Shown here: positions 1-8,293 of the stretch, one piece after another
How the letters are laid out: each line of letters starts with the position of its first letter
Position numbering within the stretch: the first letter of the stretch is position 1
From: Anaerolineales bacterium UBA7227
Lineage (GTDB): Bacteria > Chloroflexota > Anaerolineae > Anaerolineales > Villigracilaceae
Direction: 5' to 3'
NCBI GenBank assembly: GCA_002473085.1
Contig: DKTP01000139.1
Location: 1-23,356, forward strand
Length of the DNA: 23,356 bases
Translations under genes and position numbers: made by a program
Notes under the pieces: model-generated
The model's database searches: none
Told to the model about the DNA's origin: nothing
The model's input: the letters and a program-made list of their open reading frames with translations, nothing else

Positions 1-67
1 TTTAGAGATAGGTTCTAAAAGATTTGCGCGTGAGGAATGTTAAAACATGGGGTTTTCCGCCGTCAAT

Positions 68-96
68 TTGACCCTCGCTCGTCTTCATGTTAAACT
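68..96 (+). promoter_or_regulatory. Sigma-70-type promoter for the miniprotein/stalk-protein pair
   Basis: TTGACC (68-73) and TAAACT (91-96) are separated by exactly 17 nt. The expected transcription start is near 103, leaving a leader of about 24 nt that carries AAAGGAG (114-120) before the ATG at 127. Positions 1-67 show no coding signal and nothing else I recognise. Confidence 0.6.
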
Positions 97-126
97 TACC
101 AGTTGCCGACACGAAAGGAGATCAAA

Positions 127-327
127 ATGAGAGACCGACAAGGCTGTCTGGCTGGCTTGCTTCAACTCTTTTTGCTCGACAAACTTTTCGACTGGCTTCA
201 GAACCGCTTCGGCTTTGGCAAGGGCTGTTCCTGTTCGGGGATCGGATGCGGCGTCATTCTCCTCGTCCTTTTCGCCCTGTTCGCCTGCGGCATCTTCACC
301 AACACCGACTGGCTGAAATTCTTCTGA
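127..327 (+). CDS. Small Cys-rich single-pass membrane protein, function unknown
   Basis: The 66-residue product is not one I can assign to a named family. The ATG at 127 is chosen because AAAGGAG lies 6 nt upstream; an in-frame TTG at 103 lies ahead of that Shine-Dalgarno site and is unlikely to be used. Residues about 1-32 are amphipathic (GLLQLFLLDKLFDWL), followed by a compact GCSCSGIGCG cluster with three cysteines and one hydrophobic segment (VILLVLFALFACGIF) near the C-terminus. The cysteine cluster could bind metal or be acylated, but nothing in the sequence decides this. The stop codon overlaps the ATG of the next gene by one base (TGATG), so the two are probably translationally coupled and may act at the membrane together. 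That it is a real gene is well supported by promoter, ribosome binding site and coupling; its function is open. Confidence 0.7.
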   Translation: MRDRQGCLAGLLQLFLLDKLFDWLQNRFGFGKGCSCSGIGCGVILLVLFALFACGIFTNTDWLKFF

Positions 328-947
328 TGCGCTGGCGGATCGCCGTTCTGTTCGCTCTGATTGTTCTCTCGTCCGGCCGCGCCGCCGCGCAGACCGACAT
401 CCGCATTGCCGCGCCTTCGTCAGGCTCGACGTTAAGCGGACTCGTCAACGTGATGGGGACGAGCGCCGCCGAGGGATTCGCCTCCTCCGAACTTTCCTTC
501 GCCTACGCCTCCGACCCGACCTCGACCTGGTTCCTCGTCTACCAGACCGATTCGCCCGTGACCGACGGCCTGCTCGCCGCCTGGGACACCAACTCCGTCA
601 CCGACGGGGACTACAACCTGCGCCTGCGCGTCGCCTTGCAGGACGGCTCCATCCTCGAATCCCTCGTGACGGGACTCCGCGTCCGCAACCAACTCCCGAC
701 CGAGACGCCCGCGCCGACTTCCGCTCCCGAACCGACCGCCACGACCGAATTCGTCCCTCCTCCCACGCCTCTCCCTCCGACCCCGCAGCCCGCGCCGACT
801 TCCACGCGTCTCCCCACGCCCACCTCTCTTCCTCCCAATCCGATCACGCTGGGCGAATCGCAAATTTGCGTTTTTCTCGGTCGCGCCATCCTCGCCACTC
901 TGCTGGCCTTTATCGCGGTCGCCGCCCTCCTCCGCTTGCGGAAGTGA
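327..947 (+). CDS. Secreted Ig-like protein with Pro/Thr stalk and C-terminal membrane anchor
   Basis: The 206-residue product starts at the ATG that overlaps the previous stop. It has an N-terminal signal peptide (MRWRIAVLFALIVLSS, probable cleavage after GRAAA). A beta-rich domain of about 90 residues follows (roughly 25-115), of the Ig-like or FlgD-like sort, with a 'DTNSVTDGDYNLRLRV' strand pattern. Next is a Pro/Thr/Ser-rich stalk of about 55 residues containing repeated PTP and PPTP motifs, then a final hydrophobic helix (ILATLLAFIAVAALL) ending in RLRK. This order predicts a surface-exposed domain held away from the membrane by a stalk, as expected in a single-membrane cell. No catalytic motif is visible. 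The upstream in-frame ATG at 87 overlaps the promoter and the upstream gene and is rejected. Confidence 0.75.
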   Translation: MRWRIAVLFALIVLSSGRAAAQTDIRIAAPSSGSTLSGLVNVMGTSAAEGFASSELSFAYASDPTSTWFLVYQTDSPVTDGLLAAWDTNSVTDGDYNLRLRVALQDGSILESLVTGLRVRNQLPTETPAPTSAPEPTATTEFVPPPTPLPPTPQPAPTSTRLPTPTSLPPNPITLGESQICVFLGRAILATLLAFIAVAALLRLRK

Positions 948-968
948 AGTGGACACGCAACACGGAGC

Positions 969-996
969 GCTGAAAACTGATGACTGAAAACTATCT
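969..996. repeat. Degenerate 7-nt repeat spanning the pth start codon
   Basis: Four consecutive heptads (GCTGAAA, ACTGATG, ACTGAAA, ACTATCT) run from 969. The pth ATG (980-982) lies inside the second unit, so the array supplies the first codons of pth. See the finding on dispersed heptad arrays. Confidence 0.55.
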
Positions 997-1561
997 CATA
1001 ATTGGCCTCGGCAATCCGGGCCGCGAATACAAAGACAACCGTCACAACATCGGCTTCATGTTGATTGACCGACTTGCCGTCCGCATCGACGCGCGCGGGA
1101 TAAAACTGCAATCCAAAGCCATCGTCACGAGCGGATTTTACGAGGAGCGCAAACTCATCCTCGCCAAGCCGCAGACGTACATGAACCTGTCGGGACAGTC
1201 CGTGCAGGGACTCCTGCATTTCTACAAAATTCCCTCCGAAAACCTGATGGTCGCGCACGACGACCTCGATCTGCCGCTCGGGACGATTCGCATCCGTCCC
1301 GGCGGAGGGGCGGGCGGCCAGCGCGGGATGGCCTCCACCATCGAACGCCTCGGCACGAAGGATTTTCCGCGCCTGCGCCTCGGTATTGGACGTCCGCCTG
1401 GGAGAATGGCTCCCGCCGATTACGTCCTGCAAAATTTCTCCCGCGCCGAAATGCTTATCGTCTCCGAAACCCTCGACCGCGCCGCCAACGCCGTGTTGAC
1501 GTTTATGACGGAGGGTTTGAACGCGGCGATGAATAGATTTAATGGCTCGGTAGCTGCGTAG
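980..1561 (+). CDS. pth: Peptidyl-tRNA hydrolase
   Basis: Pth cleaves the ester bond of peptidyl-tRNA released from stalled ribosomes and recycles the tRNA in the cytosol. The 193-residue length is typical. Visible family signatures are GLGNPG (9-14, containing the conserved Asn), RHNIGF with the catalytic His at 22, PQTYMNLSG near 70, and HDDLDLPLG around 91-99 with the catalytic Asp. The substrate-binding loop usually written GGHNG reads GGQRG here (Gln114-Arg115), so the conserved His and Asn of that loop are replaced. A GGAG at 964-967 is the only Shine-Dalgarno candidate and is about 12 nt from the ATG, which itself lies in a heptad repeat. The C-terminal codons run into an 8-nt repeat. 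The gene is followed by mfd on the same strand, the common pth-mfd order of many bacteria. Confidence 0.95.
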   Translation: MTENYLIIGLGNPGREYKDNRHNIGFMLIDRLAVRIDARGIKLQSKAIVTSGFYEERKLILAKPQTYMNLSGQSVQGLLHFYKIPSENLMVAHDDLDLPLGTIRIRPGGGAGGQRGMASTIERLGTKDFPRLRLGIGRPPGRMAPADYVLQNFSRAEMLIVSETLDRAANAVLTFMTEGLNAAMNRFNGSVAA

Positions 1562-1590
1562 TTGTGTAGTTTGATAGTTTGGCAGCCGCG
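1551..1590. repeat. Degenerate 8-nt repeat at the 3' end of pth
   Basis: Successive units TAGCTGCG, TAGTTGTG, TAGTTTGA, TAGTTTGG and CAGCCGCG begin at 1551. The first unit includes part of the last codons and the stop of pth. The period is 8, unlike the 7 of most other arrays in the window. Confidence 0.5.
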
Positions 1591-1622
1591 TTTACACGCA
1601 GCTGAACTGCGAGCCGTAGTAA

Positions 1623-1685
1623 CTTCTAACTTGCATCTTCTAACCTGTATCTTCTGACCCGTACCCCGTATCCCGTATCCCGCAC
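1623..1685. repeat. Nine-unit heptad array directly before mfd
   Basis: There are nine consecutive 7-nt units: CTTCTAA, CTTGCAT, CTTCTAA, CCTGTAT, CTTCTGA, CCCGTAC, CCCGTAT, CCCGTAT, CCCGCAC. The consensus drifts from CTTCTAA to CCCGTAT. It ends 6 nt before the GTG start of mfd and occupies the place where a ribosome binding site would be expected. Confidence 0.7.
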
Positions 1686-1691
1686 AATTCT

Positions 1692-4600
1692 GTGTCCTCC
1701 TCCATCCTCGTCTCCCACATCCGCTCTCTTCCAGCCTATGAATCTCTGCTGGGGAATCTCGCCGCGCGTCCCCTCGGCCTGCCGCGTTCCGCGCGCCTGC
1801 CTGTCCTCGCCTGCCTCCATGCGGACCTCAACCAGCCGATTCTGCTCCTCACCGACCGCGCCGACCACGCCCTCGCGCTCTTCGACGAGCTCGCCTTTTG
1901 GCTTCCCGAAGCGCCGCGCTATCTCTTCGCCGAGCCGAACCCGCTTTTTTATGAACAATCTTCGTGGGGCGTGACCACCCGCCGCGAGCGTCTCCAGACT
2001 CTCACGGCCCTCGCCAGTTATCATTTGCCGTTTGCGGAGAAACCCTCCGTCCCGCCAGTTATTGTCTCCTCCGCGCGCTCCATTATGACGCGGACGCTCC
2101 CGCGCCGCGACTATCTCAAGGCGTGCAGGAAACTCTCCGCGGGGCAATCCGTCCAGCCCGAGACGCTCATCCGCGCGTGGACCGAGATCGGCTACCAGCG
2201 CGCCGACACCGTCCTCGAGTCGGGACAGTTCGCCCATCGCGGCGGCCTGCTCGACATCTGGCCGATGGCCGAGGACGGACCCGTCCGCCTGGATTTCTTC
2301 GGGGACGAGATCGAGACCATCCGCAGGTTCGATCCCGCCACGCAGCGGACGGTGGAGAATCTCAAATCCGTCCTCGTCACGCCCGCGCGGGAGTTCATCG
2401 CGCGCGGACAGGAAACTGAAACGCGAGGCGCGGAAGGCGAAACCGAACTCAGCGAGTTCCACATCCCTCTCCTCCATCCTTTCCCCGCGAGTCTGTTCGA
2501 TTATCTCCCGTCGAAGGCGCTGGTCGCGGTGGACGACCTGGATCACGTTGAAAGCATGATTCAGGAAGTGGAAGAGCAGGCGCTTCGCTCGCGAAAGGAG
2601 GCCGTCGAGGAAGGCGCGTTCGCGGCGGGTTTCCCCGTCCCATATTTGACGTGGTCCGAACTGGCGGATTCGCTTGGCGAGAAGTCTCTCGTTGAGTTGG
2701 GGCGGAGCGGCGAGCAGTTATCAGTGTTCAGTAATCAGTCTTCAGTAGCGGGCGAGTCGCTGGCGAGTCAGTTTGGGCATATTGAACGATTCGCGGGACG
2801 ATTAAAGCCGTTTGAAGATTACCTCGCCCGTCTCGTGGACGACGGCAAACAAGTCGTCATCGTCTCGCGGCAGCGCGCGCGGTTGGAGGAACTCTGGAGG
2901 CAGACCGAAGACGAAAGACCGACGACCGACTCCGTCTCCCATCCTCCTCCTGCCGTCTCCAGTCCTCCTCCTGCCGTCTCCAGTCCCCCGTCCCCCGTCT
3001 TCCTCGAAGCCTCCCTCTCCGAGGGTTGGAGTCTCGGCGATCTCTATCTCATCACCGACTCGGAGATCTTCGGCTGGGAGCGGCCGACGCCGCGGACGCG
3101 CGCCCGAGCCGCGGTCGAGACGCCCGAAGCGGTCTACGCGGACCTTCAGGCGGGCGACCACGTCGTCCACGTGGATCACGGCGTCGGGCGTTTCGCGGGA
3201 CTCGTCCAGCGTCAACTCGACGGACGCGAACGCGAGTTCCTGGCGGTGGAATACGAGGACGGCGACACGCTTTTCGTCCCCGTGCATCAAGCGGACAGGT
3301 TGACGCGCTACGTCGGGGCGGAGGGAGGCCGTCCATCGCTGGACCGACTCGGAGGTCAGGCGTGGAGCGAGAAGCGGGGGAGAGTCAGGGAGGCAGTGAA
3401 GAAAGTCGCCGAGGAGATGCTCGATCTGTACGCGCGTCGTCATGTGTCAGTCGGTCACGCGTTTTCGCCCGACACCAACTGGCAGCGCGAGCTCGAGGAC
3501 TCGTTCCCGTATGTGGAGACCGAGGACCAGCGGCGCGCGCTGGGCGAGATCAAGCGCGACATGGAATTGCCGCGTCCGATGGACAGGCTGTTGTGCGGCG
3601 ACGTGGGTTATGGAAAGACCGAGGTCGCGCTGCGCGCCGCGTTCAAGGCGGTGATGGACGGCAAGCAGGTCGCCATTTTGGTGCCGACGACGGTTCTGGC
3701 GCAGCAGCATTACGAGACTTTTTTGCAGCGCCTCGCCGCGTTCCCCGTGAAGGTGGAGATGCTCTCGCGCTTCCGCACGCCGAAGGAACAGGACGATGTG
3801 CTGCTGCGGCTCGCGCTGGGCGAAGTGGACATCGTCATCGGCACGCACCGTTTGATTTCGTCCGACGTGCAGTTCAAGGATTTGGGACTGGCGGTGATCG
3901 ACGAGGAGCAACGCTTTGGCGTGGCGCACAAGGAACACCTGAAAAAATTGCGCACCGAAGTGGACGTGTTGACGCTCACCGCCACGCCGATTCCCCGCAC
4001 GCTCTACATGGCGCTGACGGGCGTGCGCGACATCTCGAATCTGAACACGCCGCCCGAAGAGCGCCTGCCGATCAGCACGCATGTGGGCGCGTATTCGCCG
4101 CGCCTGGTGCGGCAGGCCATCCTGCGCGAACTCGAACGCGGCGGGCAGATCTTCTTCGTCCACAACCGCGTCCACACGATAGATGCGATGAAGGCGCATT
4201 TGGAAAAGCTTGTCCCCGAAGCGCGCGTGGACGTCGGTCACGGACAGATGCCCGAGCATGAACTCTCGGCGGCGATGCGCCGCTTCAATTCGGGGGAGAT
4301 CGACGTCCTGCTCTCGACGACGATCATCGAATCGGGACTCGACATCCCGAACGCGAACACGCTCATCGTGGACCGCGCCGACACCTTCGGGCTGGCGCAA
4401 CTCTACCAACTGCGCGGCCGCGTCGGACGCGGGGCGATGCGCGCCTATGCCTATTTCTTCCGTCACAACAAGATCAATCCCACTGCGGACGGCCAGGCGC
4501 GGCTGGACGTGATCGCCGAAAACACGCAGCTCGGCGCGGGCTACTCCATTGCCATGCGCGACCTTGAGATTCGCGGCGCGGGGGAATTGCTCGGTCCGCG

Positions 4601-5189
4601 CCAGCACGGATTTATTCAGGATGTCGGCTTCCATCTTTATACGAGATTGCTGGCAGATGCGGTGAGGCATATCCGAGTTGAAAGTTCAACCCGAGAGAAA
4701 GCAACATTGAACCTTCAACCTTCAACATTCAACCTGCCTTTAGCAATGCCCGTCAATGTGGACCTTCCCCTCGCCATCGGCCTCCCCGCGGACTACATCC
4801 CCGACCAGGATTTGCGTCTGCGACTCTACCGCCGCATCGCGGACCTGCGCGACGAATCTGAACTGGACGCGCTCGCGTCCGAATTCCGCGACCGCTTCGG
4901 CGATCTGCCCGACATGGCGGACAACCTGCTCTACCAGATGCGCGTCAAACTGCGCGCCGAGAAAGCGGGACTCGCGTCCGTGAGTTGGGAGGCGGGACAG
5001 GTCGCGCTCAAATTCCCCGCGCCCGCTGGAGGGTCGGAGGACGATGCCGCGAATCCGCCGAAGGAGAAACGTCTCCCCGATCTCGCGCCCGACGTGCGCG
5101 GCGGGAGGAACGTCTATTGGGTCAATTTCACGAAGAACGAAAATTGGATGCCGAGGCTGTTGGACGTGTTGGAGATGGTGAGGGGGTAA
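1692..5189 (+). CDS. mfd: Transcription-repair coupling factor Mfd
   Basis: Mfd is a DNA translocase that removes RNA polymerase stalled at lesions and recruits UvrA. The 1165-residue length is usual. Domains seen in order are a UvrB-like N-terminal module (about 1-330), the CarD-like RNA polymerase interaction domain ([14 protein letters not shown], about 488-501), a RecG-like helicase core with Walker [10 protein letters not shown] (about 636-644), DEEQRFGV (about 737) and TATPIPRTL, a second RecA lobe with [10 protein letters not shown] and the QLRGRVGRG motif, and a C-terminal TRCF domain. The start is GTG at 1692 with no clear Shine-Dalgarno site. Three low-complexity heptad-repeat segments are read through in frame at about residues 342-353, 404-437 and 996-1016, all at likely interdomain linkers. 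A downstream 87-bp inverted-repeat element separates it from the convergent next gene. Confidence 0.97.
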   Translation: MSSSILVSHIRSLPAYESLLGNLAARPLGLPRSARLPVLACLHADLNQPILLLTDRADHALALFDELAFWLPEAPRYLFAEPNPLFYEQSSWGVTTRRERLQTLTALASYHLPFAEKPSVPPVIVSSARSIMTRTLPRRDYLKACRKLSAGQSVQPETLIRAWTEIGYQRADTVLESGQFAHRGGLLDIWPMAEDGPVRLDFFGDEIETIRRFDPATQRTVENLKSVLVTPAREFIARGQETETRGAEGETELSEFHIPLLHPFPASLFDYLPSKALVAVDDLDHVESMIQEVEEQALRSRKEAVEEGAFAAGFPVPYLTWSELADSLGEKSLVELGRSGEQLSVFSNQSSVAGESLASQFGHIERFAGRLKPFEDYLARLVDDGKQVVIVSRQRARLEELWRQTEDERPTTDSVSHPPPAVSSPPPAVSSPPSPVFLEASLSEGWSLGDLYLITDSEIFGWERPTPRTRARAAVETPEAVYADLQAGDHVVHVDHGVGRFAGLVQRQLDGREREFLAVEYEDGDTLFVPVHQADRLTRYVGAEGGRPSLDRLGGQAWSEKRGRVREAVKKVAEEMLDLYARRHVSVGHAFSPDTNWQRELEDSFPYVETEDQRRALGEIKRDMELPRPMDRLLCGDVGYGKTEVALRAAFKAVMDGKQVAILVPTTVLAQQHYETFLQRLAAFPVKVEMLSRFRTPKEQDDVLLRLALGEVDIVIGTHRLISSDVQFKDLGLAVIDEEQRFGVAHKEHLKKLRTEVDVLTLTATPIPRTLYMALTGVRDISNLNTPPEERLPISTHVGAYSPRLVRQAILRELERGGQIFFVHNRVHTIDAMKAHLEKLVPEARVDVGHGQMPEHELSAAMRRFNSGEIDVLLSTTIIESGLDIPNANTLIVDRADTFGLAQLYQLRGRVGRGAMRAYAYFFRHNKINPTADGQARLDVIAENTQLGAGYSIAMRDLEIRGAGELLGPRQHGFIQDVGFHLYTRLLADAVRHIRVESSTREKATLNLQPSTFNLPLAMPVNVDLPLAIGLPADYIPDQDLRLRLYRRIADLRDESELDALASEFRDRFGDLPDMADNLLYQMRVKLRAEKAGLASVSWEAGQVALKFPAPAGGSEDDAANPPKEKRLPDLAPDVRGGRNVYWVNFTKNENWMPRLLDVLEMVRG
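2715..2749. repeat. CAGTNNT heptad array inside mfd
   Basis: Five consecutive 7-nt units: CAGTTAT, CAGTGTT, CAGTAAT, CAGTCTT, CAGTAGC. It is read in frame as [12 protein letters not shown], a polar linker after the UvrB-like module. The same word family occurs in the intergenic array at 8213-8247. Confidence 0.75.
2902..3001. repeat. Heptad and 21-nt repeat tract inside mfd
   Basis: Four purine-rich heptads (AGACCGA, AGACGAA, AGACCGA, CGACCGA) are followed by pyrimidine-rich 21-nt units at 2932-2952, 2953-2973 and 2974-2994. Each 21-nt unit consists of three heptads beginning CCGTCTC. Because 21 is a multiple of both 7 and 3, the tract reads as a seven-residue protein repeat (PPPAVSS) just before the RNA polymerase interaction domain. 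Confidence 0.75.
4677..4739. repeat. CNTTCAA heptad array inside mfd
   Basis: Nine 7-nt units run from GTTGAAA (4677) through GTTCAAC, two diverged units, CATTGAA, CCTTCAA, CCTTCAA, CATTCAA and CCTGCCT. It is translated in frame as a Thr/Asn/Leu-rich linker ([14 protein letters not shown]) between the helicase core and the C-terminal TRCF domain. Confidence 0.7.
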
Positions 5190-5194
5190 AATTT

Positions 5195-5281
5195 GTACAC
5201 GGATTACGCGGATTTTGTGGACGAACACGGAATTTGTTAAATTTTCCGTGAAAATCTCATCTTTCCGCGAAATCCGTGTGC
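5195..5281. repeat. Inverted-repeat element A between convergent genes
   Basis: This 87-bp element fills the spacer between mfd and the convergent membrane-protein gene. Its left arm GTACACGGATTACGCGG is an imperfect inverted copy of the right arm ending CGCGAAATCCGTGTGC. The left part has a 9-nt period (ACACGGATT, ACGCGGATT). It is related in sequence to element B at 14094-14184. It could act as a bidirectional terminator, although no strong U-tract is visible. Confidence 0.6.
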
Positions 5282-5285
5282 TGAA

Positions 5286-7382
5286 TTAACGACACCCCAA
5301 AAATTCCATTGCTTCGCCCACAGATGAATCTCGCTCAACCGACTCTGGCGCGGACGCGGCCAACTCTTCCCACACGGGGCACAGAATCGTTTTCATGTTC
5401 GCGCTGACGCGGTTCGATTGCTTCGTCAATGCCAGCGCTTGTTTCCAATTTCCCTGATGAGCGTAGCCTTGAATGAAGGGGATGTATTCAAATCCGTGAC
5501 CAGGCGCGTAGCCGCCGCGCTCGGCCAATTCCCAGAAGAAGATAACCTGCTCCCAATCGCCCAACTGCCGCGCCAAGTCCGCGCGCTGATAGTGGAAGCA
5601 CCACGATGCTGGATTTTCAGGGACGATAGCGCGATACAAAGTTGGAACGGCATCGTGCTGATCGCGGATGCGACTCAAATTCGAAACCTGCGCGGCTTTC
5701 TTGACCTGTTCGGGCAGCCCACGATAGGCCGCGTCTTCGGGACGGAGAATCCACAGGCACTGGTTCTTCTCTGGCTCGAACACGATGATCAGGCTGTTGC
5801 GGCTGTTTCCTACAAACGTGGACGCGTACTTTTTCGCGGTCAACGTCACGCCTTCGACGAGCGAGTCCGCGTCTGTGTGGAGATTCTCGGACATGGCGAA
5901 GAACCAATATGGGCTGGGGCGCAGGGACTTGGTATCGTCCCGCAGGGATGCTTCGCGATAAATCGTGTTGAGCGCGAAGCTCGTTGGGTAATCGCCCATG
6001 TAGCCGAGGATTTCCTGGTCGGTGATAATGGCCGTCCCAGGCTCGATGGACGGCGCGCGCCAGGTCAACTGCTCGTAGAGTTTGACCTGTTTGTCCCACG
6101 AGGCTTTGAAATCGAACCCGACGCGGTTGTGGAATCCGATCAGCAAGCCGATCAGGATGGCGAACATCGCGCGCCGCGTCCGCTCGGACGTAAAGAGGGA
6201 CTCGAAGGCCAGCGCGGCCAGCATCCCCGCGCCAGGGAGGGCGGCAAGGGCGAAGCGTCCGTTCCACGGTTCGAGTTTCAGGTGAAGGATGAAGTTGGCA
6301 GCGTAGGCGGGCGCGAGTCCGAGAAGGAGGGCAAGGATGGAGGAGAGGAGATAGGATTTAGGGGGTAATTGGTAATTGGTAACTGGAGATTGGCGCCTGG
6401 GGTCGCTGAGGAATCGGGAGTAGAGATAGGCAAGGATGGCGGAGAAAAGCGTGATCGCCAGGAGAACGAAATTCCTCGCGCGGGTGAGTTCGAGGGCGGA
6501 CGGGTCAACGAGTTTGAACCAGGAGGCAACGAGGACGAGCGCCGCGTCCGCGGGGAAATTTTGCAGGGCGGACAAAATGGACGCGGTTGAAAAATCCATC
6601 GGGTTGTTGCGGAGGCCGAGACCGCCGAGGATCGCCGTCCGCCAGTAGAGGAAGAGCAGGAGAATCAGGAGATAGGGGAGCCAAAGTCGGATTGTGCGCT
6701 TGACGGTTTGCGCGTAGCCAGAATGGAGGAAAGCGCTGCGGGTGGAGGCGCTGGGTGGATTGGGGCTTTGTTCGGCAGCTGTTTTTGTCAATACTGCCCA
6801 GATCACGAACGGACGGAGCGCCTCCAGCCCGACGAAATACTCGACGGTAAAGAGGTGCAGCGTCTCCGCGAGGATGGCGAGCGCGGTGTAAACCAGCCAG
6901 CGTTTCGGGTTTTGGACGGCGCGGATCGTCAACAGGATGGACAAGGCGAGAAATGTGAACGATGCCCAGTGGATGGCGTATGCTACGGCCAATGATTGGA
7001 GAATAAAGAATGGATGGAGGAGCAAAAAGAAACCAGCCAGCGCGGTCCTGACCTGGTGATTGGGCCAGAGTATTTTCAAGATGGCGACAAATATAATCGC
7101 CGCCAGCGTTCTCAATGCGAGGACGAAAATGTGCCATCTCAGGGGAGAGGAACCCAGGATCGGAAAGAGCAGCGCATAACACCAGGCGGCTGTGGGTCGA
7201 CCGTCTATCGTCAAGAATTCGAGCATCCCAAGGGAGCCGCGTGAATTCCAGTAGAAAATATGCTGCCAGTCGTCCTGAAAAAATCCGAGCGAGGGGATGA
7301 GCAGGCCGTACGCCAGAACGCCCGCGGCAACGAGCGCGAGGGCGGACTGGAGTTGCGGGGAAAGCGGTTTTGTTTTGAACAT
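5286..7382 (-). CDS. Large polytopic membrane protein, GT-C glycosyltransferase-like
   Basis: The 698-residue product starts at ATG 7382, 14 nt after the upstream stop; the longer open frame to 7844 only shadows the upstream gene. The N-terminal two thirds hold roughly ten hydrophobic segments. Between the first two is a loop with GFFQDDWQHIFYW, whose DD pair resembles the first-loop acidic motif of GT-C enzymes that use lipid-linked sugars; that assignment is an inference. The last 230 or so residues are soluble and end in a TPR-like stretch (WELAERGGYAPGHGF, then GYAHQGNWKQALALTKQS). A heptad array at 6364-6398 is read through inside the coding region (SPVTNYQLPP), in a loop between membrane segments. 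It is probably transcribed with the HEAT-repeat gene upstream. A membrane protein is certain; glycosyl transfer is only plausible. Confidence 0.75.
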   Translation of the reverse strand: MFKTKPLSPQLQSALALVAAGVLAYGLLIPSLGFFQDDWQHIFYWNSRGSLGMLEFLTIDGRPTAAWCYALLFPILGSSPLRWHIFVLALRTLAAIIFVAILKILWPNHQVRTALAGFFLLLHPFFILQSLAVAYAIHWASFTFLALSILLTIRAVQNPKRWLVYTALAILAETLHLFTVEYFVGLEALRPFVIWAVLTKTAAEQSPNPPSASTRSAFLHSGYAQTVKRTIRLWLPYLLILLLFLYWRTAILGGLGLRNNPMDFSTASILSALQNFPADAALVLVASWFKLVDPSALELTRARNFVLLAITLFSAILAYLYSRFLSDPRRQSPVTNYQLPPKSYLLSSILALLLGLAPAYAANFILHLKLEPWNGRFALAALPGAGMLAALAFESLFTSERTRRAMFAILIGLLIGFHNRVGFDFKASWDKQVKLYEQLTWRAPSIEPGTAIITDQEILGYMGDYPTSFALNTIYREASLRDDTKSLRPSPYWFFAMSENLHTDADSLVEGVTLTAKKYASTFVGNSRNSLIIVFEPEKNQCLWILRPEDAAYRGLPEQVKKAAQVSNLSRIRDQHDAVPTLYRAIVPENPASWCFHYQRADLARQLGDWEQVIFFWELAERGGYAPGHGFEYIPFIQGYAHQGNWKQALALTKQSNRVSANMKTILCPVWEELAASAPESVERDSSVGEAMEFLGCR
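6364..6398. repeat. GGTAATT heptad array inside the membrane-protein gene
   Basis: Five consecutive 7-nt units on the + strand: GGTAATT, GGTAATT, GGTAACT, GGAGATT, GGCGCCT. On the coding (-) strand it yields a short polar loop segment and does not break the frame. Confidence 0.65.
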
Positions 7383-7396
7383 GCGCGTTCGCGGGA

Positions 7397-8206
7397 TTAT
7401 CGCGTGGCTTGGGCGGGTTTCACAAGCCCGCGAATGGATTCGGCCAATTGCGGCGGCAGGGACGACGAGATGCGGCGGAAGGTGGCGGCGGTGAGGCGGT
7501 TGGGCGAGTTGGCGATGACGTTCCGCAGAAAGTAGGCGGTTTCGGTGGGCGAGACGCGGTGGAGCGCCGTGAACAGGTCCACCAGGTCGGTTTGGAGCGT
7601 GCCGGGCGCGGCCTCGACGACCGCTTCGAGCATGTCGAAGACGGGCGGCAGATTGTTGAATTTGGGATCGTTGATGAGGGGCAGCAGCGCCTGGATGCCG
7701 TTCGCCCACAGACGCGGACGTTCGGGGTTCAGCCACTCGCTGACGAGCAGGAGGAAGCGGTCGGGCGTTTCCTTTCGCAGGCGGGCGAGACTGGTGGTGA
7801 GCAACGCGGCGCGCACCGAGGGGTCGCGTACTTGCTGCGTCCACGCGGTGAGACGCGGGAGCAGGCGTTCCTCGCGCGGGGGAATCCGCCCGAGCAGGGA
7901 CGCGGCGAGGAGTCCCATTTCCAGCCAGCCCTCGTCCCAGAGACGGTCGGCAAGTTCCAGCGCCGCGTTGGGATCGGCCGCGGCCAGCGGCGCGAGTTCG
8001 ATCTCGATGTGACGCAGGATGACGGAGGGCGTGCGGTATGTTTCCAGCACCGACGAGGGCGCGACCGCGTCCACTTCGCGCAGGCTGCGGTTGACGTAGA
8101 AATCCAGCGTCTCGTGCAGGGCGCGGACGAAGGCCTCGGGCTGGCCGAACAGGTCCGCCAGTTGCGCGGCTTGTTTTTTCAGGCGGGCGAGGTCAACGGC
8201 GGGCAT
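7397..8206 (-). CDS. HEAT-repeat protein, possibly AlkD-like DNA alkylation repair
   Basis: The 269-residue product is almost entirely alpha-helical, with repeated helix pairs rich in Leu and Ala. The segment ALELADRLWDEGWLEMGLLAASLLGRIP (near 98-125) resembles the part of AlkD-type DNA glycosylases where a helix pair carries a W-E-x(2)-LA pattern. AlkD enzymes excise alkylated bases using only HEAT-like repeats and have no compact catalytic motif, so the assignment rests on overall pattern and is moderate. A general HEAT or armadillo scaffold is the main alternative. The start at 8206 is an ATG; an inverted repeat and a heptad array lie directly upstream. It is followed after 14 nt by the membrane-protein gene, so the two are likely co-transcribed. 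Confidence 0.65.
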   Translation of the reverse strand: MPAVDLARLKKQAAQLADLFGQPEAFVRALHETLDFYVNRSLREVDAVAPSSVLETYRTPSVILRHIEIELAPLAAADPNAALELADRLWDEGWLEMGLLAASLLGRIPPREERLLPRLTAWTQQVRDPSVRAALLTTSLARLRKETPDRFLLLVSEWLNPERPRLWANGIQALLPLINDPKFNNLPPVFDMLEAVVEAAPGTLQTDLVDLFTALHRVSPTETAYFLRNVIANSPNRLTAATFRRISSSLPPQLAESIRGLVKPAQATR

Positions 8207-8212
8207 TGGTTG

Positions 8213-8247
8213 CAGTATTCAGTGTTCAGCATTCAGTAATCAGTGAC
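8213..8247. repeat. CAGTNNT heptad array upstream of the HEAT-repeat gene
   Basis: Five consecutive 7-nt units: CAGTATT, CAGTGTT, CAGCATT, CAGTAAT, CAGTGAC. It shares its word family with the array inside mfd at 2715-2749. Confidence 0.75.
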
Positions 8248-8278
8248 TTTCGGAAGCGCCCTGCTGGTCACTGATTAC
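8236..8278. terminator. Perfect 12-bp inverted repeat between proS and the HEAT-repeat gene
   Basis: GTAATCAGTGAC (8236-8247) is perfectly inverted as GTCACTGATTAC (8267-8278), with a 19-nt loop. The left arm is the end of the heptad array. It lies 16 nt after the proS stop on the leftward strand, so it could serve as a terminator or as an mRNA 3'-end stabiliser. No U-tract follows the hairpin, so intrinsic termination is uncertain. Confidence 0.45.
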
Positions 8279-8293
8279 CTAACCGAACGCTGG

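Noticed and set aside
87..326. ORF from ATG 87 as part of the stalk protein
   Set aside because: It overlaps the promoter and the miniprotein gene, and the signal peptide begins at the ATG at 327.
1626..2546. Long minus-strand ORFs opposite mfd, secD, glnS and other genes
   Set aside because: They are Arg-, Glu- and His-rich with no family motif, as expected for antisense frames of GC-rich genes whose third codon positions are G or C.
2902..3001. Repeat tract in mfd as a CRISPR-like or assembly artefact
   Set aside because: Units are contiguous without spacers, keep the reading frame and follow the same 7-nt logic as other arrays in the window, so neither explanation is needed.
7383..7844. 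N-terminal extension of the membrane-protein gene to 7844
   Set aside because: The extra 154 residues are Arg/Pro/Ala-rich, typical of an off-frame shadow of the HEAT-repeat gene, and the ATG at 7382 starts a normal membrane-protein N-terminus.
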